Source: Pseudonocardia nematodicida
GTDB lineage: Bacteria; Actinomycetota; Actinomycetes; Mycobacteriales; Pseudonocardiaceae
Assembly (NCBI RefSeq): GCF_040105385.1
Contig: NZ_JBEDNQ010000005.1
Span: 62,001-126,000 of the forward strand
DNA: 64,000 nt
Direction: 5' to 3'
Position numbers and translations under genes: made by a program
Notes under the pieces: model-generated
Databases searched by the model: none
What the model saw: the letters and a program-made list of their open reading frames with translations, nothing else
What the model was told of the DNA's origin: nothing
Shown here: one piece after another, positions 17,945 through 26,907 of the stretch
Layout: each line of letters opens with the position of its first letter
Numbering within the stretch: the first letter of the stretch is position 1

Positions 17945-18550
17945 GTGGGAGACCACTACTTCACCGCCGCCCCGTCCGTCGCGAGCCGACCCGGCAGCGT
18001 CCGGCTGCACTCTCAGGGCGTCGACCTGACGCTCGCCACCGACTCCGGGGTGTTCTCCCAGAGCCGCGTCGATCGTGGCACCACGGTGCTCCTGGACGCC
18101 GCGCCGATGCCACCGGTCCGCGGCCCGCTGCTCGACGTCGGCTGCGGGTACGGCCCGATCGCGCTCACCGTGGCGAGCCGGCGCCGGCGGCTGCCGGTGT
18201 GGGCGGTGGACCTCAACGAGCGCGCCCTGGGCCTCACCCGGGCGAACGCGCAGACCGCCGGGCTGGGGAACGTCACCGCCTGCCACCCCGACGAGGTGCC
18301 CGGCGAGCTGGCCTTCGCGGGGATCTACTCGAACCCGCCGATCCGCTCGGGCAAGCCGGCCCTGCACGCCCTGCTGCTGCGCTGGCTGCCCCGGCTGATG
18401 CCGGACGGGCGGGCGTACCTGGTCGTCGCGAAGAACCTGGGCTCGGACTCGCTGCACCGCTGGCTGGAGACCGAGCAGGGCTTCCCGACGACCCGGCTGA
18501 CCTCGGAGAAGGGGTTCCGGGTGCTGGAGGTCGCGCCCCGCGAGAGCTGA
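17945..18550 (+). CDS. RsmC-like SAM-dependent methyltransferase
   Basis: A 201-residue enzyme with GTG start (VGDHYFTAAPSVASRPGSVR). The N-terminus matches the short RsmC-like family, with the SAM site LLDVGCGYGPIALTVASRRR and the substrate motif YSNPPIRSGKPALHALLLRW in place of NPPF. Proteins of this type methylate guanine N2 in rRNA. The full RsmC N-terminal pseudo-domain is missing, as in other actinobacterial homologues. The divergent S4-domain gene may share a ribosome-related role; that is inference. Confidence 0.87.
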   Translation: MGDHYFTAAPSVASRPGSVRLHSQGVDLTLATDSGVFSQSRVDRGTTVLLDAAPMPPVRGPLLDVGCGYGPIALTVASRRRRLPVWAVDLNERALGLTRANAQTAGLGNVTACHPDEVPGELAFAGIYSNPPIRSGKPALHALLLRWLPRLMPDGRAYLVVAKNLGSDSLHRWLETEQGFPTTRLTSEKGFRVLEVAPRES

Positions 18551-18564
18551 ACGGCCCCGGAATG

Positions 18565-18596
18565 ACGAAGGGCCCCGGTCTCCCGGGGCCCTTCGT
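18565..18596 (-). terminator. Terminator of first tRNA-fMet copy
   Basis: A perfect 14-bp stem (ACGAAGGGCCCCGG with its complement) and a 4-base loop, GAGA on the minus strand, starting three bases after the tRNA 3' end. Confidence 0.8.
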
Positions 18597-18598
18597 GG

Positions 18599-18675
18599 TG
18601 GTAGCGGGGGCAGGATTCGAACCTGCGACCTCTGGGTTATGAGCCCAGCGAGCTACCGAGCTGCTCCACCCCGCG
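18599..18675 (-). tRNA. Initiator tRNA-Met (CAT), copy 1
   Basis: A 77-nt cloverleaf with encoded CCA. The anticodon loop CTCATAA is flanked by GGG/CCC, the three G-C pairs that mark initiator tRNA. Position 1 is C and faces U at 72, so the first pair is unmatched, also an initiator feature. The T arm is GCAGG TTCGAAT CCTGC. It delivers formyl-methionine to the ribosome. Confidence 0.96.
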
Positions 18676-18781
18676 CCGTCCGGGACCGCGTGCGATCCCG
18701 TCTGTGTTGTGTCCCCACCGTACCCCGCCCGTTCATCCGGGCTCCGAGGGGGGTCCCCCTGAAGATCGCTACCCGGGAATG

Positions 18782-18813
18782 ACGAAGGGCCCCGGTGTGC
18801 CGGGGCCCTTCGT
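18782..18813 (-). terminator. Terminator of second tRNA-fMet copy
   Basis: The same perfect 14-bp stem as at 18565-18596. Only the loop differs (TGTG against TCTC on the plus strand). Confidence 0.8.
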
Positions 18814-18815
18814 GG

Positions 18816-18892
18816 TGGTAGCGGGGGCAGGATTCGAACCTGCGACCTCTGGGTTATGAGCCCAGCGAGCTACCGAGCTGCTCCACCCCGCG
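18816..18892 (-). tRNA. Initiator tRNA-Met (CAT), copy 2
   Basis: Identical in all 77 bases to the copy at 18599-18675, with encoded CCA, an unmatched C1-U72 and three G-C pairs below the CAT anticodon. It lies inside the duplicated segment. Confidence 0.96.
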
Positions 18893-18944
18893 CCGTCCGG
18901 GACCGCGTGCGATCCCGTCTGTGTTGTGTCCCCACCGTACACGG

Positions 18945-18980
18945 CGGGCCCGGCACCCCCGCGAGGGGGTACCGGGCCCG
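18945..18980 (-). terminator. Terminator after UPF0182 gene
   Basis: CGGGCCCGGCACCCC pairs with GGGGTACCGGGCCCG with one G-U pair and a short loop. It lies 20 bases after the stop of the UPF0182 gene. Confidence 0.65.
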
Positions 18981-18999
18981 TCGGGTGTCCCGGAGGAGA

Positions 19000-21921
19000 T
19001 CAGCCGCCGGCGTTCTGGAAGTCCGAGACCGCCCGGTCCAGCTCGGCCAGCGCCTCGCCCTGGGCGGCGAAGTCACCGGACTGCTGGGCCTCCCGGAGCC
19101 GGTTCAGGGATTCCCGGATCTCCTGCGCCGCACCGGCCTGCGCCGCGTTCGGCGCCCCCGCCGCGGGGGGCTGCTCGGGCGCCTGGCCGTTCGGCGACCC
19201 GGCCTGGGCCGGCGGCTGCTCGCCGCTGGTCGGCGCCGCCTCACCCGCGGCCGCGCCGGCACCCGCGCCGAACACCTCGTCGAGGGCCTCGGACAGGCTC
19301 GCCGAGTAGCCGACCCGGCCGCCGTAGCTCACCAGCACCCGAGCCAGCTGCGGGTAGGAGACGTCCTGGCCGGCCCGCTCGATGTAGACGGGCTCGACGT
19401 ACAGCAGGCCGCCCGCGACCGGCAGGGTGAGCAGGTTGCCGTAGTCGATCGTGGTCTGGTTCTGCCGGAGCAGGTTGAGTTCCTGCGAGACCTCCGGCGA
19501 TCCCAGGAACTGGGCCTGCACCTGTTGCGGACCCAGCGTCTGGGTGTCGTTCGGCAGCTGCAGGACCGTGATCTGCCCGTAGTTCTCCGGGTCGGAGGCC
19601 GCCGAGACGTAGGACGCGAGGAACTGTCTCCGGAGGCTCACCAGGGCGCTGGTGAGCTGGAACGACGCGCCCTCCTGTCCCGGGATGCCCGCGTACAGGT
19701 AGTACGGCGGCTGCGCGTCCTGCGGCCCACCCTCGCCGTTGCCCGCACCCTGCTGGGTCGGGTCGGACGGGACGTCCCAGAACGACACCGTCGAGAAGAA
19801 CTCTCCGGGTGAGTCCACGTGGTAGCGCGTCAGCAGCTCACGCTGGACCTTGAACTGGTCCTCCGGGTACCGCAGGTGCGCCTCGAGCTCCGGGGAGATC
19901 GCCGAGCGCGGCTCGACGGTTCCCGGGAACGCGCTCTCCCAGGTCTTCAGGACCGGATCCTGCTCGTCGAACTCGTAGAGCTTCACCGTGCCGTCGTAGG
20001 CGTCGACGGTGGCCTTCACCGAGTTGCGCAGGTAGCTGATCGTGTCGTTCGGCAGCTGCTGCCCGCCGGGGCCGAGCCGCGAGTCCGCGGTCGCGTCGCC
20101 CAGCTCGACCCGCTCGGCGTACGGGTAGTTCTGCAGCGTGGTGTAGCCGTCGACGATCCACTGGATGCGCCCGTCGATCACGGCCGGGTAGGGGTCGTTG
20201 TCCACCGTCAGCCACGGCGCCACGGCCTGCACCCGGTCCCGGGGGTTCCGGACGTACATGATCTTCGAGTCGGGGTTGATCGAGCTGTTGAACAGGATGT
20301 TCCGCTCGCCGTAGGCCAGCGCGAACACCGTGCGGTTGAACAGGCCGCCGACCGGGACGCCGCCCGCGCCGGTGTAGGTGTACTGCGACTCGTCGGAGTC
20401 GTACTCCCGCGGCGGGGTGCCCGGCTCGGCCCCGACGATCGAGTACTGGTTGTCCAGCAGTGAGCCGTAGTAGATCCGCGGCTGCTCGACCGGGATCTGA
20501 CCCTGGGTCTGGGTGTCGCTGACGGTGAACAGGGGCAGGCCGCCCTGGCCGCCCGCGTCCTCGAGCGCCTCGTTCACCCGGTTCGCCGGCGCGGCCACGA
20601 AACCGTTGCCGTGCGTGTACACCAGGTGCCGGTTGATCCAGTCCTGCTGGTTGTTGACCAGGGCGTTCGCGTCGAGCTCGCGGGCCGCGACCACGTAGTC
20701 CTGGGTCTCGCCGTCGATCGTGTACCGGTCGATGTTGAGGTTCGGCTCGAAGCCGTAGAAGTTCCGGCGCTGCTGCAGCTGGGTGAACGTGCGGTTCAGC
20801 TTGCCCGGGTCCAGCAGCCGGATGTTCGGGATGGTGTCGGTGTCCGCCCGGACCTGGGCCGGCGTCGCCTCGGACTCCCCGGCGTAGTCGACGATGTTGA
20901 CCTTGTCCGGCCCGATTCCGAACGCGTCCCGGGTGGCGGCGATGTTGCGTTCGATCGACGGTGCCTCCCGCTCGTTCGCGTTCGGCGCCACGACGAACTG
21001 CTGCAGCACCAGCGGGAACGCCGTGCCGACCAGGATCGAGGAGATCACCAGCATCACCACGGCGACGGCCGGGATCTGCAGGTTCTGCCGGAACGCGGCG
21101 AAGAAGAACGCCAGCGCGCAGATCACCGCGATGATCAGCAGGATCAGCTTGGCCGGCAGGACGGCGTTGAGATCGGTGTAGGTGGCGCCGTAGAACGTCT
21201 GCGAGTTCCGGTTCGACCACAGCAGGTCGTAGCGGTCGAACCAGTAGGCGACCGCCTTGAGCAGCACGAAGACACCGGCGAGCACCGCCAGCTGGGCCCG
21301 TGCGGCCGCGGACACGAAGCCGGACCGGCCCGAGAGCCGGATGCCGCCGAAGATGTAGTGCGTCACCAGCGCCAGCACGAAGCAGATCGCGATCGTGACG
21401 AACAGCCAGTTCAGCGTCATCCGCAGGAACGGCAGGGTGAAGGCGTAGAACCCGATGTCGTTGCCGAACTCCGGGTCCGCCTGCCCGAACGGCGTCCCGT
21501 GCAGGAACATCTGCACGGTCTGCCACTGCACCGGCGCCGCGAGGCCGGCCACGAGCCCGACCACCACCGGCACCCCGACCGCGAACAGGCGCAGCCGCTG
21601 GATGATCGTGGTGCGGTACCGGGCGACCGGGTCCTCCGGTCCGGAGACCGGCACGAACACCGGGCGGAAGCGGTAGGCCAGCCAGAGGCTCAGCGCGACG
21701 AGGCCGCCGACCAGCAGGCCGACCACCCCGAACAGCACGACCTGGGTGAAGATCCGGGTGAGCTGCACGCTCCGGAACCCGACCTCACCGAACCAGAGAT
21801 AGTCGACATAGAAGTTCAGCAGCCGCGAGCCACCGAGCAGAAGCACTACGAGGACGCCCGCGGCGACCAGCAGGATCCGGGTTCGGCGGGTCAGCGACGG
21901 CGCTCCCACAGGGGGCCGCAT
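19000..21921 (-). CDS. UPF0182 large membrane protein
   Basis: A 973-residue protein homologous to M. tuberculosis Rv3193c. The first 320 residues hold seven hydrophobic segments (for example TRILLVAAGVLVVLLLGGSR and LFVTIAICFVLALVTHYIFG). A large external domain follows, with WLTVDNDPYPAVIDGRIQWI, GYTTLQNYPYAERVELGDAT and YVEPVYIERAGQDVSYPQLA, all typical of UPF0182. The C-terminal 110 residues are Ala/Pro/Gly-rich and end in a helical segment (RLREAQQSGDFAAQGEALAE) that may act as a coiled coil. The molecular function is unknown. It is divergent from the PDZ/Lon protease gene, as in mycobacteria. ATG 21921 was chosen; an in-frame start at 21936 is possible. Confidence 0.92.
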   Translation of the reverse strand: MRPPVGAPSLTRRTRILLVAAGVLVVLLLGGSRLLNFYVDYLWFGEVGFRSVQLTRIFTQVVLFGVVGLLVGGLVALSLWLAYRFRPVFVPVSGPEDPVARYRTTIIQRLRLFAVGVPVVVGLVAGLAAPVQWQTVQMFLHGTPFGQADPEFGNDIGFYAFTLPFLRMTLNWLFVTIAICFVLALVTHYIFGGIRLSGRSGFVSAAARAQLAVLAGVFVLLKAVAYWFDRYDLLWSNRNSQTFYGATYTDLNAVLPAKLILLIIAVICALAFFFAAFRQNLQIPAVAVVMLVISSILVGTAFPLVLQQFVVAPNANEREAPSIERNIAATRDAFGIGPDKVNIVDYAGESEATPAQVRADTDTIPNIRLLDPGKLNRTFTQLQQRRNFYGFEPNLNIDRYTIDGETQDYVVAARELDANALVNNQQDWINRHLVYTHGNGFVAAPANRVNEALEDAGGQGGLPLFTVSDTQTQGQIPVEQPRIYYGSLLDNQYSIVGAEPGTPPREYDSDESQYTYTGAGGVPVGGLFNRTVFALAYGERNILFNSSINPDSKIMYVRNPRDRVQAVAPWLTVDNDPYPAVIDGRIQWIVDGYTTLQNYPYAERVELGDATADSRLGPGGQQLPNDTISYLRNSVKATVDAYDGTVKLYEFDEQDPVLKTWESAFPGTVEPRSAISPELEAHLRYPEDQFKVQRELLTRYHVDSPGEFFSTVSFWDVPSDPTQQGAGNGEGGPQDAQPPYYLYAGIPGQEGASFQLTSALVSLRRQFLASYVSAASDPENYGQITVLQLPNDTQTLGPQQVQAQFLGSPEVSQELNLLRQNQTTIDYGNLLTLPVAGGLLYVEPVYIERAGQDVSYPQLARVLVSYGGRVGYSASLSEALDEVFGAGAGAAAGEAAPTSGEQPPAQAGSPNGQAPEQPPAAGAPNAAQAGAAQEIRESLNRLREAQQSGDFAAQGEALAELDRAVSDFQNAGG

Positions 21922-22161
21922 GGACGACACGGGCACGCTCCACAGCTCGGTTACGACACGCTCGGAGAGCGGCCGGCGGGGAGCGACGGCACGGTTCTCC
22001 TCGAGGCAACTCTACGGAGGTCCCGTGAGTTCCCGGTTGCCTCCCGCCGTATCAGGGAGAAAACGACGATTCGGGCACCCGGCGACGACTGTCCCCGGGC
22101 CCCGCGGGAGCCCGGCCGGGGCGGCGGCGCCGGGGGGCGGCCACCGCCGTAGGGTGCCCGC

Positions 22162-23190
22162 GTGGGCGTACGATCATCGACGTGGGTGACGGCGCTCCTG
22201 GTGCTGCTGGGGCTGGTCGCGGTCGGCGCGGTCGTACCCGCCCCGGTGGTCGCGCTGGGCCCCGGCCCGACCTTCGACACGCTCGGCGACGTCGACGGCA
22301 CGCCGGTGGTGTCGGCGGAGGGGCTGCCGACGTACCCGACCGAGGGGCACCTCAACATGACCACCGTCGGCGTCACCGACGGCGTGTCGACCCTGCGCGC
22401 GCTCGGGATGTGGGCCTCCGGCGACTACCGGCTGGCCCCGCGGTACACGCTGTACCAGCCCGGGATGAGCGTGGAGCAGGTCACGGCAGAGAACCAGGTC
22501 GAGTTCGACGGCTCGATCGCCAACGCGGAGGCCGCCGCGCTGACCTATCTCGGGCTGCCGACCCGGGTGACCGTCGGCGCGCTGACCGACGGGTCGCCGT
22601 CGGCCGGGGTGCTGGAGGCAGGGGACGAGATCCGGGCGGTCGCGGGCAGCCCGGTGACCTCGGTGCAGGGGCTGCTCGACGCGCTCGCCCGCGTCCGTCC
22701 CGACGAGCCGCTGGAGCTGACGATCGTGCGCGACGGCGGCGCGCCGCGGGACGTGAGCGTGACCCCGAGGGGGCACCCGGACGATCCCGACCGCGCGTTC
22801 CTGGGCATCACCCCGGCCACCTCCCCCGCCGACGGGCAACGGCTCTCGATCACCCTCGGCGACGTCGGCGGGCCCTCCGCGGGCCTGATGTTCAGCCTCG
22901 CGCTGGTGGACAAGCTGACCCCGGACCCGCTGACCGGCGGGCGGTTCGTCGCCGGGACCGGCACCGTCACCCCCGAGGGCGACGTCGGCCCGATCAGCGG
23001 GATCCGGTTCAAGATGCTGCGCGCCCAGGAGGTCGGCGCCCAGACCTTCCTCGTCCCGGCGGCGAACTGCGCCGAGGCGGCGGCGGAGGCCCCCGGCGGC
23101 CTGCAGCTCGTGCGGGTCGGCACGCTCGGCGAGGCCGTCGACGCGCTGGAGACGCTCGACCGCGGCGGTACGCCCGCGTCCTGCGGCTGA
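22162..23190 (+). CDS. Membrane-anchored PDZ/Lon-like serine protease
   Basis: A 342-residue protein of the YlbL/SdrC type (Rv3194c-like). It has an N-terminal signal anchor (TALLVLLGLVAVGAVVPAPV), an external N-terminal domain, a PDZ domain (about 130-205: AGVLEAGDEIRAVAGSPVTS) and a Lon-type proteolytic domain. In the latter the catalytic Ser lies in GDVGGPSAGLMFSLALVDKL and the Lys in GPISGIRFKMLRAQEVGAQT. It acts outside the membrane in protein quality control or regulated proteolysis; the substrates are unknown. The GTG start lies about 240 bases from the divergent UPF0182 gene, leaving room for two promoters. Confidence 0.92.
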   Translation: MGVRSSTWVTALLVLLGLVAVGAVVPAPVVALGPGPTFDTLGDVDGTPVVSAEGLPTYPTEGHLNMTTVGVTDGVSTLRALGMWASGDYRLAPRYTLYQPGMSVEQVTAENQVEFDGSIANAEAAALTYLGLPTRVTVGALTDGSPSAGVLEAGDEIRAVAGSPVTSVQGLLDALARVRPDEPLELTIVRDGGAPRDVSVTPRGHPDDPDRAFLGITPATSPADGQRLSITLGDVGGPSAGLMFSLALVDKLTPDPLTGGRFVAGTGTVTPEGDVGPISGIRFKMLRAQEVGAQTFLVPAANCAEAAAEAPGGLQLVRVGTLGEAVDALETLDRGGTPASCG

Positions 23191-23361
23191 CCTCGACCTG
23201 CCCCTTCGGCCCGCCCGCGTCGCCGGCCCGGGGCCCGACGGGCCCTCTCCCGCGCGCCCGGGCACGGTCGTCCGACCGGTCTTCTCCGCTGCCCGCGAAC
23301 ACCGGCCGACCAGGGCCGTCACCTGCCGACAGCGCCCGCGCTGCCGCGTACGGTGGGGCCC

Positions 23362-24948
23362 ATGAGCGACATCCCGTTCGGCTTCGGACCCGGCGACCGC
23401 GACCGCGACAAGGACGAGCGCGCCTCCGACCCGTCCTCCGGCGAGGGTTCCGGTGAGGGTTCGGGCAAGGAGCCGGAGGGCCCGCAGGATCCGTTCGGGT
23501 TCGGTTCGCACCCGCCGTCCGGGGACGCGCCGGGGGGGCAGCAGGGTGGTGCGCCGCAGAATCCTTTCGCCGCCTTCGGGATGGGCGGCCTGCCGGGGAT
23601 GCCCGGGATGCCGGGCGGTCCCGGCGGCAACTTCGACATGAGCCAGCTCGGGCAGATGCTGTCCCAGCTCGGCCAGATGCTCAGCCACGCCGGCACCGGT
23701 TCCGGCGACGGCGGCCCGGTCAACTACGACCTCGCCGCCCAGCTGGCCACCCAGCAGCTGGCGCAGACCACGTCCTCGCTGACCGACGACCAGCGGACCG
23801 CGGTCACCGAGGCCGTCCGGCTGGCCGAGCTGTGGCTGGACCCGGCGACCGAGTTCCCGGCGAGCGGTGGCGAGGTCAAGGCCTGGACGCCGAGCGACTG
23901 GGTGCGCGCCGGGATGCCGACCTGGAAGCGGCTGTGCGACCCGGTGGCGAACCGGCTGTCGTCGGCCTGGGTCGAGGGGCTGCCCGAGGAGGTCCGCGGC
24001 GCGGCCGGCCCGATGATCGGCATGCTCGGCCAGATGGGCGGGATGGCGTTCGGCAGCCAGCTCGGCCAGGGCCTGGCGCAGCTCGGCAAGGAGGTGCTGA
24101 CCTCCACCGAGCTCGGCATCCCGGTCGGGCCGGAGCGGACGGCGGCGCTGCTGCCGGAGGCGATCGCCCGGTTCACCGAGGGACTGGACCGGCCCGCCGG
24201 CGAGGTGACGCTGTACCTGGCCGCGCGCGAGGCCGCCCACCAGCGGCTGTTCGCGCACGTGCCCTGGCTGCGGGAGCGGCTGCTCGGCGCGGTGGAGGAC
24301 TACGCCCGCGGGATCACCGTGGACACCTCCCGGATCGAGGAGCTGGCCCGCGGCATCGACCCGTCGAACCCGGAGTCGATCCAGGAGGCCATGTCCTCGG
24401 GCATGTTCGAGCCGGAGGACACCCCGGAGCAGAAGGCGGCGCTGGCCCGCCTGGAGACGCTGCTCGCCCTGATCGAGGGCTGGGTGGACGCCGTCGTCGC
24501 CGCGGCGCTGGCCGACCGGCTGCCCGGCGCCGGGGCGCTGCGCGAGACCATGCGCCGCCGCCGGGCGTCGGGCGGGCCCGCCGAGCAGGCGTTCGCGACG
24601 ATCGTCGGGCTGGAGCTGCGGCCGCGGAAGCTGCGGGCGGCGTCCGAGCTCTGGACGCTGCTCGCCGAGGAGCGCGGCGTCGCGGGCCGGGACGCGGTCT
24701 GGGCGCACCCGGACCTGATCCCGTCGGCGGACGACCTGGACGACCCGGCCGCGTTCGTGCGCGCGGGATCGTCCGACGGCGGAGTCCTCGACGACCCGAT
24801 CGCGGCGCTGGAGCGGCAGATGGCCGCCGACGCGGAGAAGGCCGACGCGGAGAAGAAGGAGCAGTCCGGCTCCGCCGACGCCGACCCCGACCCGGGCTCC
24901 GAGGACAGCGGATCCGGCGAGGCCGGCCCGGAGAAGCCCGGCTCCTGA
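23362..24948 (+). CDS. DUF2342 protein (putative zinc metalloprotease; Rv3195-like)
   Basis: A 528-residue protein starting MSDIPFGFGPGDRDRDKDER. The first 115 residues are low complexity: acidic/Gly repeats (GEGSGEGSGKEPEG), a Gly-Met-Pro stretch (GMPGMPGGPGG) and an imperfect repeat LGQMLSQLGQMLSH. The conserved domain (about 120-470) includes VRLAELWLDPATEFPASGGE, LYLAAREAAHQRLFAHVPWL and AFATIVGLELRPRKLRAASE. Databases label this family both as zinc-dependent metalloprotease and as F420-biosynthesis-associated. REAAH stands where a HExxH motif would be, so protease activity is not supported by sequence alone. The C-terminus is again acidic and Gly/Ser-rich. Confidence 0.85.
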   Translation: MSDIPFGFGPGDRDRDKDERASDPSSGEGSGEGSGKEPEGPQDPFGFGSHPPSGDAPGGQQGGAPQNPFAAFGMGGLPGMPGMPGGPGGNFDMSQLGQMLSQLGQMLSHAGTGSGDGGPVNYDLAAQLATQQLAQTTSSLTDDQRTAVTEAVRLAELWLDPATEFPASGGEVKAWTPSDWVRAGMPTWKRLCDPVANRLSSAWVEGLPEEVRGAAGPMIGMLGQMGGMAFGSQLGQGLAQLGKEVLTSTELGIPVGPERTAALLPEAIARFTEGLDRPAGEVTLYLAAREAAHQRLFAHVPWLRERLLGAVEDYARGITVDTSRIEELARGIDPSNPESIQEAMSSGMFEPEDTPEQKAALARLETLLALIEGWVDAVVAAALADRLPGAGALRETMRRRRASGGPAEQAFATIVGLELRPRKLRAASELWTLLAEERGVAGRDAVWAHPDLIPSADDLDDPAAFVRAGSSDGGVLDDPIAALERQMAADAEKADAEKKEQSGSADADPDPGSEDSGSGEAGPEKPGS

Positions 24949-24965
24949 CCTCGGGGTCGACCGTG

Positions 24966-25004
24966 GTGGAGCGCGGCGTGCGGTGAGCGCACGTGGCGCT
25001 CCAC
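24966..25004. terminator. Bidirectional hairpin between convergent genes
   Basis: GTGGAGCGC (24966-24974) pairs with GCGCTCCAC (24996-25004), with extra pairing of CGTGCG/CGCACG inside. It lies midway between the convergent DUF2342 and metallopeptidase genes. Confidence 0.6.
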
Positions 25005-25047
25005 AATCGATGATCGCCCGCTCGCCCGGCCGAGTGCGGGCGGCCGC

Positions 25048-25659
25048 TCAGGGACCGGCGGTGCCGGTCGGGCGGGTGTCGGCGAGCAGGTCGTCCGATT
25101 CCGGTGACTCGTCCTCGGTCGCCGGATCGCCGTCCACCCCGGTGATGCCCAGCGCCGCGGCCGCGTTCAGGCCCTCCAGGTAGCCGATCGCGCGCTCGGT
25201 GCGCGGGTAGCGGTACACCCACGACCAGAAGACGTCGTCGTGCGCCGCGGACAGCAGGTGTGCGAGCTCGTGCACCAGCACGTAGTCGACGACCCATCCG
25301 GGCGCGTCGCGCAGCCGCTCGCTGATCCGGATGGTGCCGTCGTCCGGGGTGCAGGAGGCCCAGCGCGTGCGCATCGTCGGCACCCAGCGGATCGAGACGG
25401 GCACGGCGCGGCCCTCCAGCCAGCGGGCCGAGAGCTCCGTTCCGCGGCCGAGCAGGGCCTCGTCGCCGCGCCGGCCGGGCGAGCGCCGGCGGGCCTCGCT
25501 GGCCTCGATCCGGCGGACCATCTCGGCCACCCAGTCGCGTTCCTGCTCGGCGGACATCCACCCCGGGATGAAGACGACGACCCGGTCGCCCTCGCGCCGC
25601 GCACTCACCATCCGCCGCCGGCGGGCACTGCGTCGGACCTCGACCGGGGGGCTCGCCAT
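25048..25659 (-). CDS. YgjP/DUF45-type metallopeptidase (SprT-like)
   Basis: About 203 residues from ATG 25659 (MASPPVEVRRSARRRRMVSA). It has PVSIRWVPTMRTRWASCTPD, then IRISERLRDAPGWVVDYVLV and the zinc motif VHELAHLLSAAHDDVFWSWV (HExxH-type HELAH, with a third His downstream). This is the DUF45/YgjP family of small zinc peptidases related to SprT. The N-terminus is strongly basic. The tail is acidic and probably disordered. It is convergent with the DUF2342 gene. The substrate is unknown. Confidence 0.85.
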   Translation of the reverse strand: MASPPVEVRRSARRRRMVSARREGDRVVVFIPGWMSAEQERDWVAEMVRRIEASEARRRSPGRRGDEALLGRGTELSARWLEGRAVPVSIRWVPTMRTRWASCTPDDGTIRISERLRDAPGWVVDYVLVHELAHLLSAAHDDVFWSWVYRYPRTERAIGYLEGLNAAAALGITGVDGDPATEDESPESDDLLADTRPTGTAGP

Positions 25660-25986
25660 GCGCTCCAGGGTAGGCCGCCCGCGCGCGTAGGGGGCACGGC
25701 CCGGACCCCGGTGCCGCCGGATGGCTCCTCCGATCACACGACCGGCTCAGCCGCGGCGGTGGGCGAGCGCGCAGCGACACCTCGCAGGCCCCTCCCCGAC
25801 CACGCGGGCGCTGTGGGTACTGCGGAGTCATGAACCGTCCTGCGAGGTGACCCCGGTGCCCGCGCCGTTGGACCGTTCGCCCGGGCCGCAGCTCCGCGGG
25901 CCCGGCGGGGGCACGCGTCGTGTGCGGTCGCGAACGGTGTCCCGGACCGGGCACCGGCCGCGCCCCGACGGGCGCACCGTGTGCGG
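25660..25986. other. 327-base intergenic region with long-range inverted repeat
   Basis: This lies between divergent genes. CACCTCGCAGG (25778-25788) is repeated inverted as CCTGCGAGGTG (25839-25849), a perfect 11-bp dyad 50 bases apart. Nothing else is recognised; no convincing ORF, tRNA or terminator. Confidence 0.5.
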
Positions 25987-26907
25987 ATGACCGGACTGCC
26001 CGCCCGGCTGGGCGCGCCCCCGCACGTCCCGCTCGTGCGCACCGGCCCGGGCGCGTTCCGGGTCGGTACGGACCCGCGCCGCGGACGGCTGGTGGACGAC
26101 CTGTCCCCCGCCGCCGTCGCGGCGCTGGACCGGATCGCGGGCGGCCCGTGTGCCGTCGCCGATGTGCTGGCCGGCGCCCCGCCCGGCCCACCGCGCGACG
26201 CGGTGTCCGCGCTGCTGGGCGTCCTGCTGCGCGAGGGCCTGCTGGTCGACGCCGACCGTGCGGACCGGGTGCGCCGGGCCCGGTCCTCCGCGCTCGTGCG
26301 GGTCCACGGGGAGGGAGAGCTCGCGGTGGCCGTCGCCGACGGGCTGGCCCGGGCCGGTCTCGGCGGTCCGGACGCCCGGGTGACCTCCGGCACCGTCCGG
26401 GAGCCGGACGGCCTCGCACGGCCGCGGACCGTGACCGGCCCGGCCGGACGGCGGGCGCCGGATCTGATCGTCCTGGCCGGGAGCGGGCCGCACGGCCCGG
26501 TCCCGGCCGGCCCCGTCGAGCAGCTGCTCGTCACGCTGCGCGACGGCCGCGGGCTGGTCGGGCCGCTGGTGCTGCCGGGGCGTGGGCCGTGCCGGGGCTG
26601 CGCGGCCCCGGCGACCGCCCTTCCCGGGCCGGCGACGGCTGACCCGCACGTCATCACGGCTACCGGGGCTCTGGCCGTGGCGCAGGTGCTCGCCGCGCTG
26701 GACGGCCCGGCCCGTGGCGGTCCGCCGCCGGCGTCGTTCGCCGCGGAGCTCGAACTCGACCCGCACGCCGGGACGATCACCGTGCGTGACGTGCGGTCCC
26801 GCCCGGGTTGCCCGTGCGCGCGGGTGCCGTTCCCCGTCCCGCAACAGCGCCTCGCCCTGACGCGGCGTGCGCGCGGACCGTCACCGGGTGGACAATCGGG
26901 GGCGTGA
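25987..26907 (+). CDS. ThiF/TOMM-cyclodehydratase-like protein (Rv3196-like)
   Basis: About 306 residues (ATG 25987; GTG 25981 is also possible). The N-terminal 100 residues resemble a peptide-recognition winged helix (RLVDDLSPAAVAALDRIAGG, VSALLGVLLREGLLVDADRA). The C-terminal part looks like a reduced E1/ThiF fold with a Cys pair GPCRGCAAPA, then ADPHVITATGALAVAQVLAA, and a second Cys pair in RSRPGCPCARVPF. Together these four cysteines could bind zinc as in TOMM cyclodehydratase C proteins. The ATP-binding GxGxxG of true E1 enzymes is not evident. It overlaps the ABC1 kinase gene by four bases (GTGA), as in the mycobacterial Rv3196-Rv3197 pair. Function unknown. Confidence 0.75.
   Translation: MTGLPARLGAPPHVPLVRTGPGAFRVGTDPRRGRLVDDLSPAAVAALDRIAGGPCAVADVLAGAPPGPPRDAVSALLGVLLREGLLVDADRADRVRRARSSALVRVHGEGELAVAVADGLARAGLGGPDARVTSGTVREPDGLARPRTVTGPAGRRAPDLIVLAGSGPHGPVPAGPVEQLLVTLRDGRGLVGPLVLPGRGPCRGCAAPATALPGPATADPHVITATGALAVAQVLAALDGPARGGPPPASFAAELELDPHAGTITVRDVRSRPGCPCARVPFPVPQQRLALTRRARGPSPGGQSGA

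Larger units (their letters stand above)
18559..18940. repeat. 165-bp direct duplication carrying tRNA-fMet
   Basis: Segments 18559-18723 and 18776-18940 are direct repeats offset by 217 bases. They differ only at two bases in the terminator loop. Each contains the terminator, the whole tRNA and about 48 bases of 5' flank. A 52-base unrelated spacer separates them. Confidence 0.95.

Noticed and set aside
23191..23361. Small gene between the PDZ/Lon and DUF2342 genes
   Set aside because: Open frames here are GC shadows without ribosome-binding sites or recognisable products; only weak GC-rich pairing is visible.
22174..24708. 844-codon minus-strand frame opposite the PDZ/Lon and DUF2342 genes
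   Set aside because: Antisense shadow with His/Arg/Gly/Gln-rich composition and no motif.
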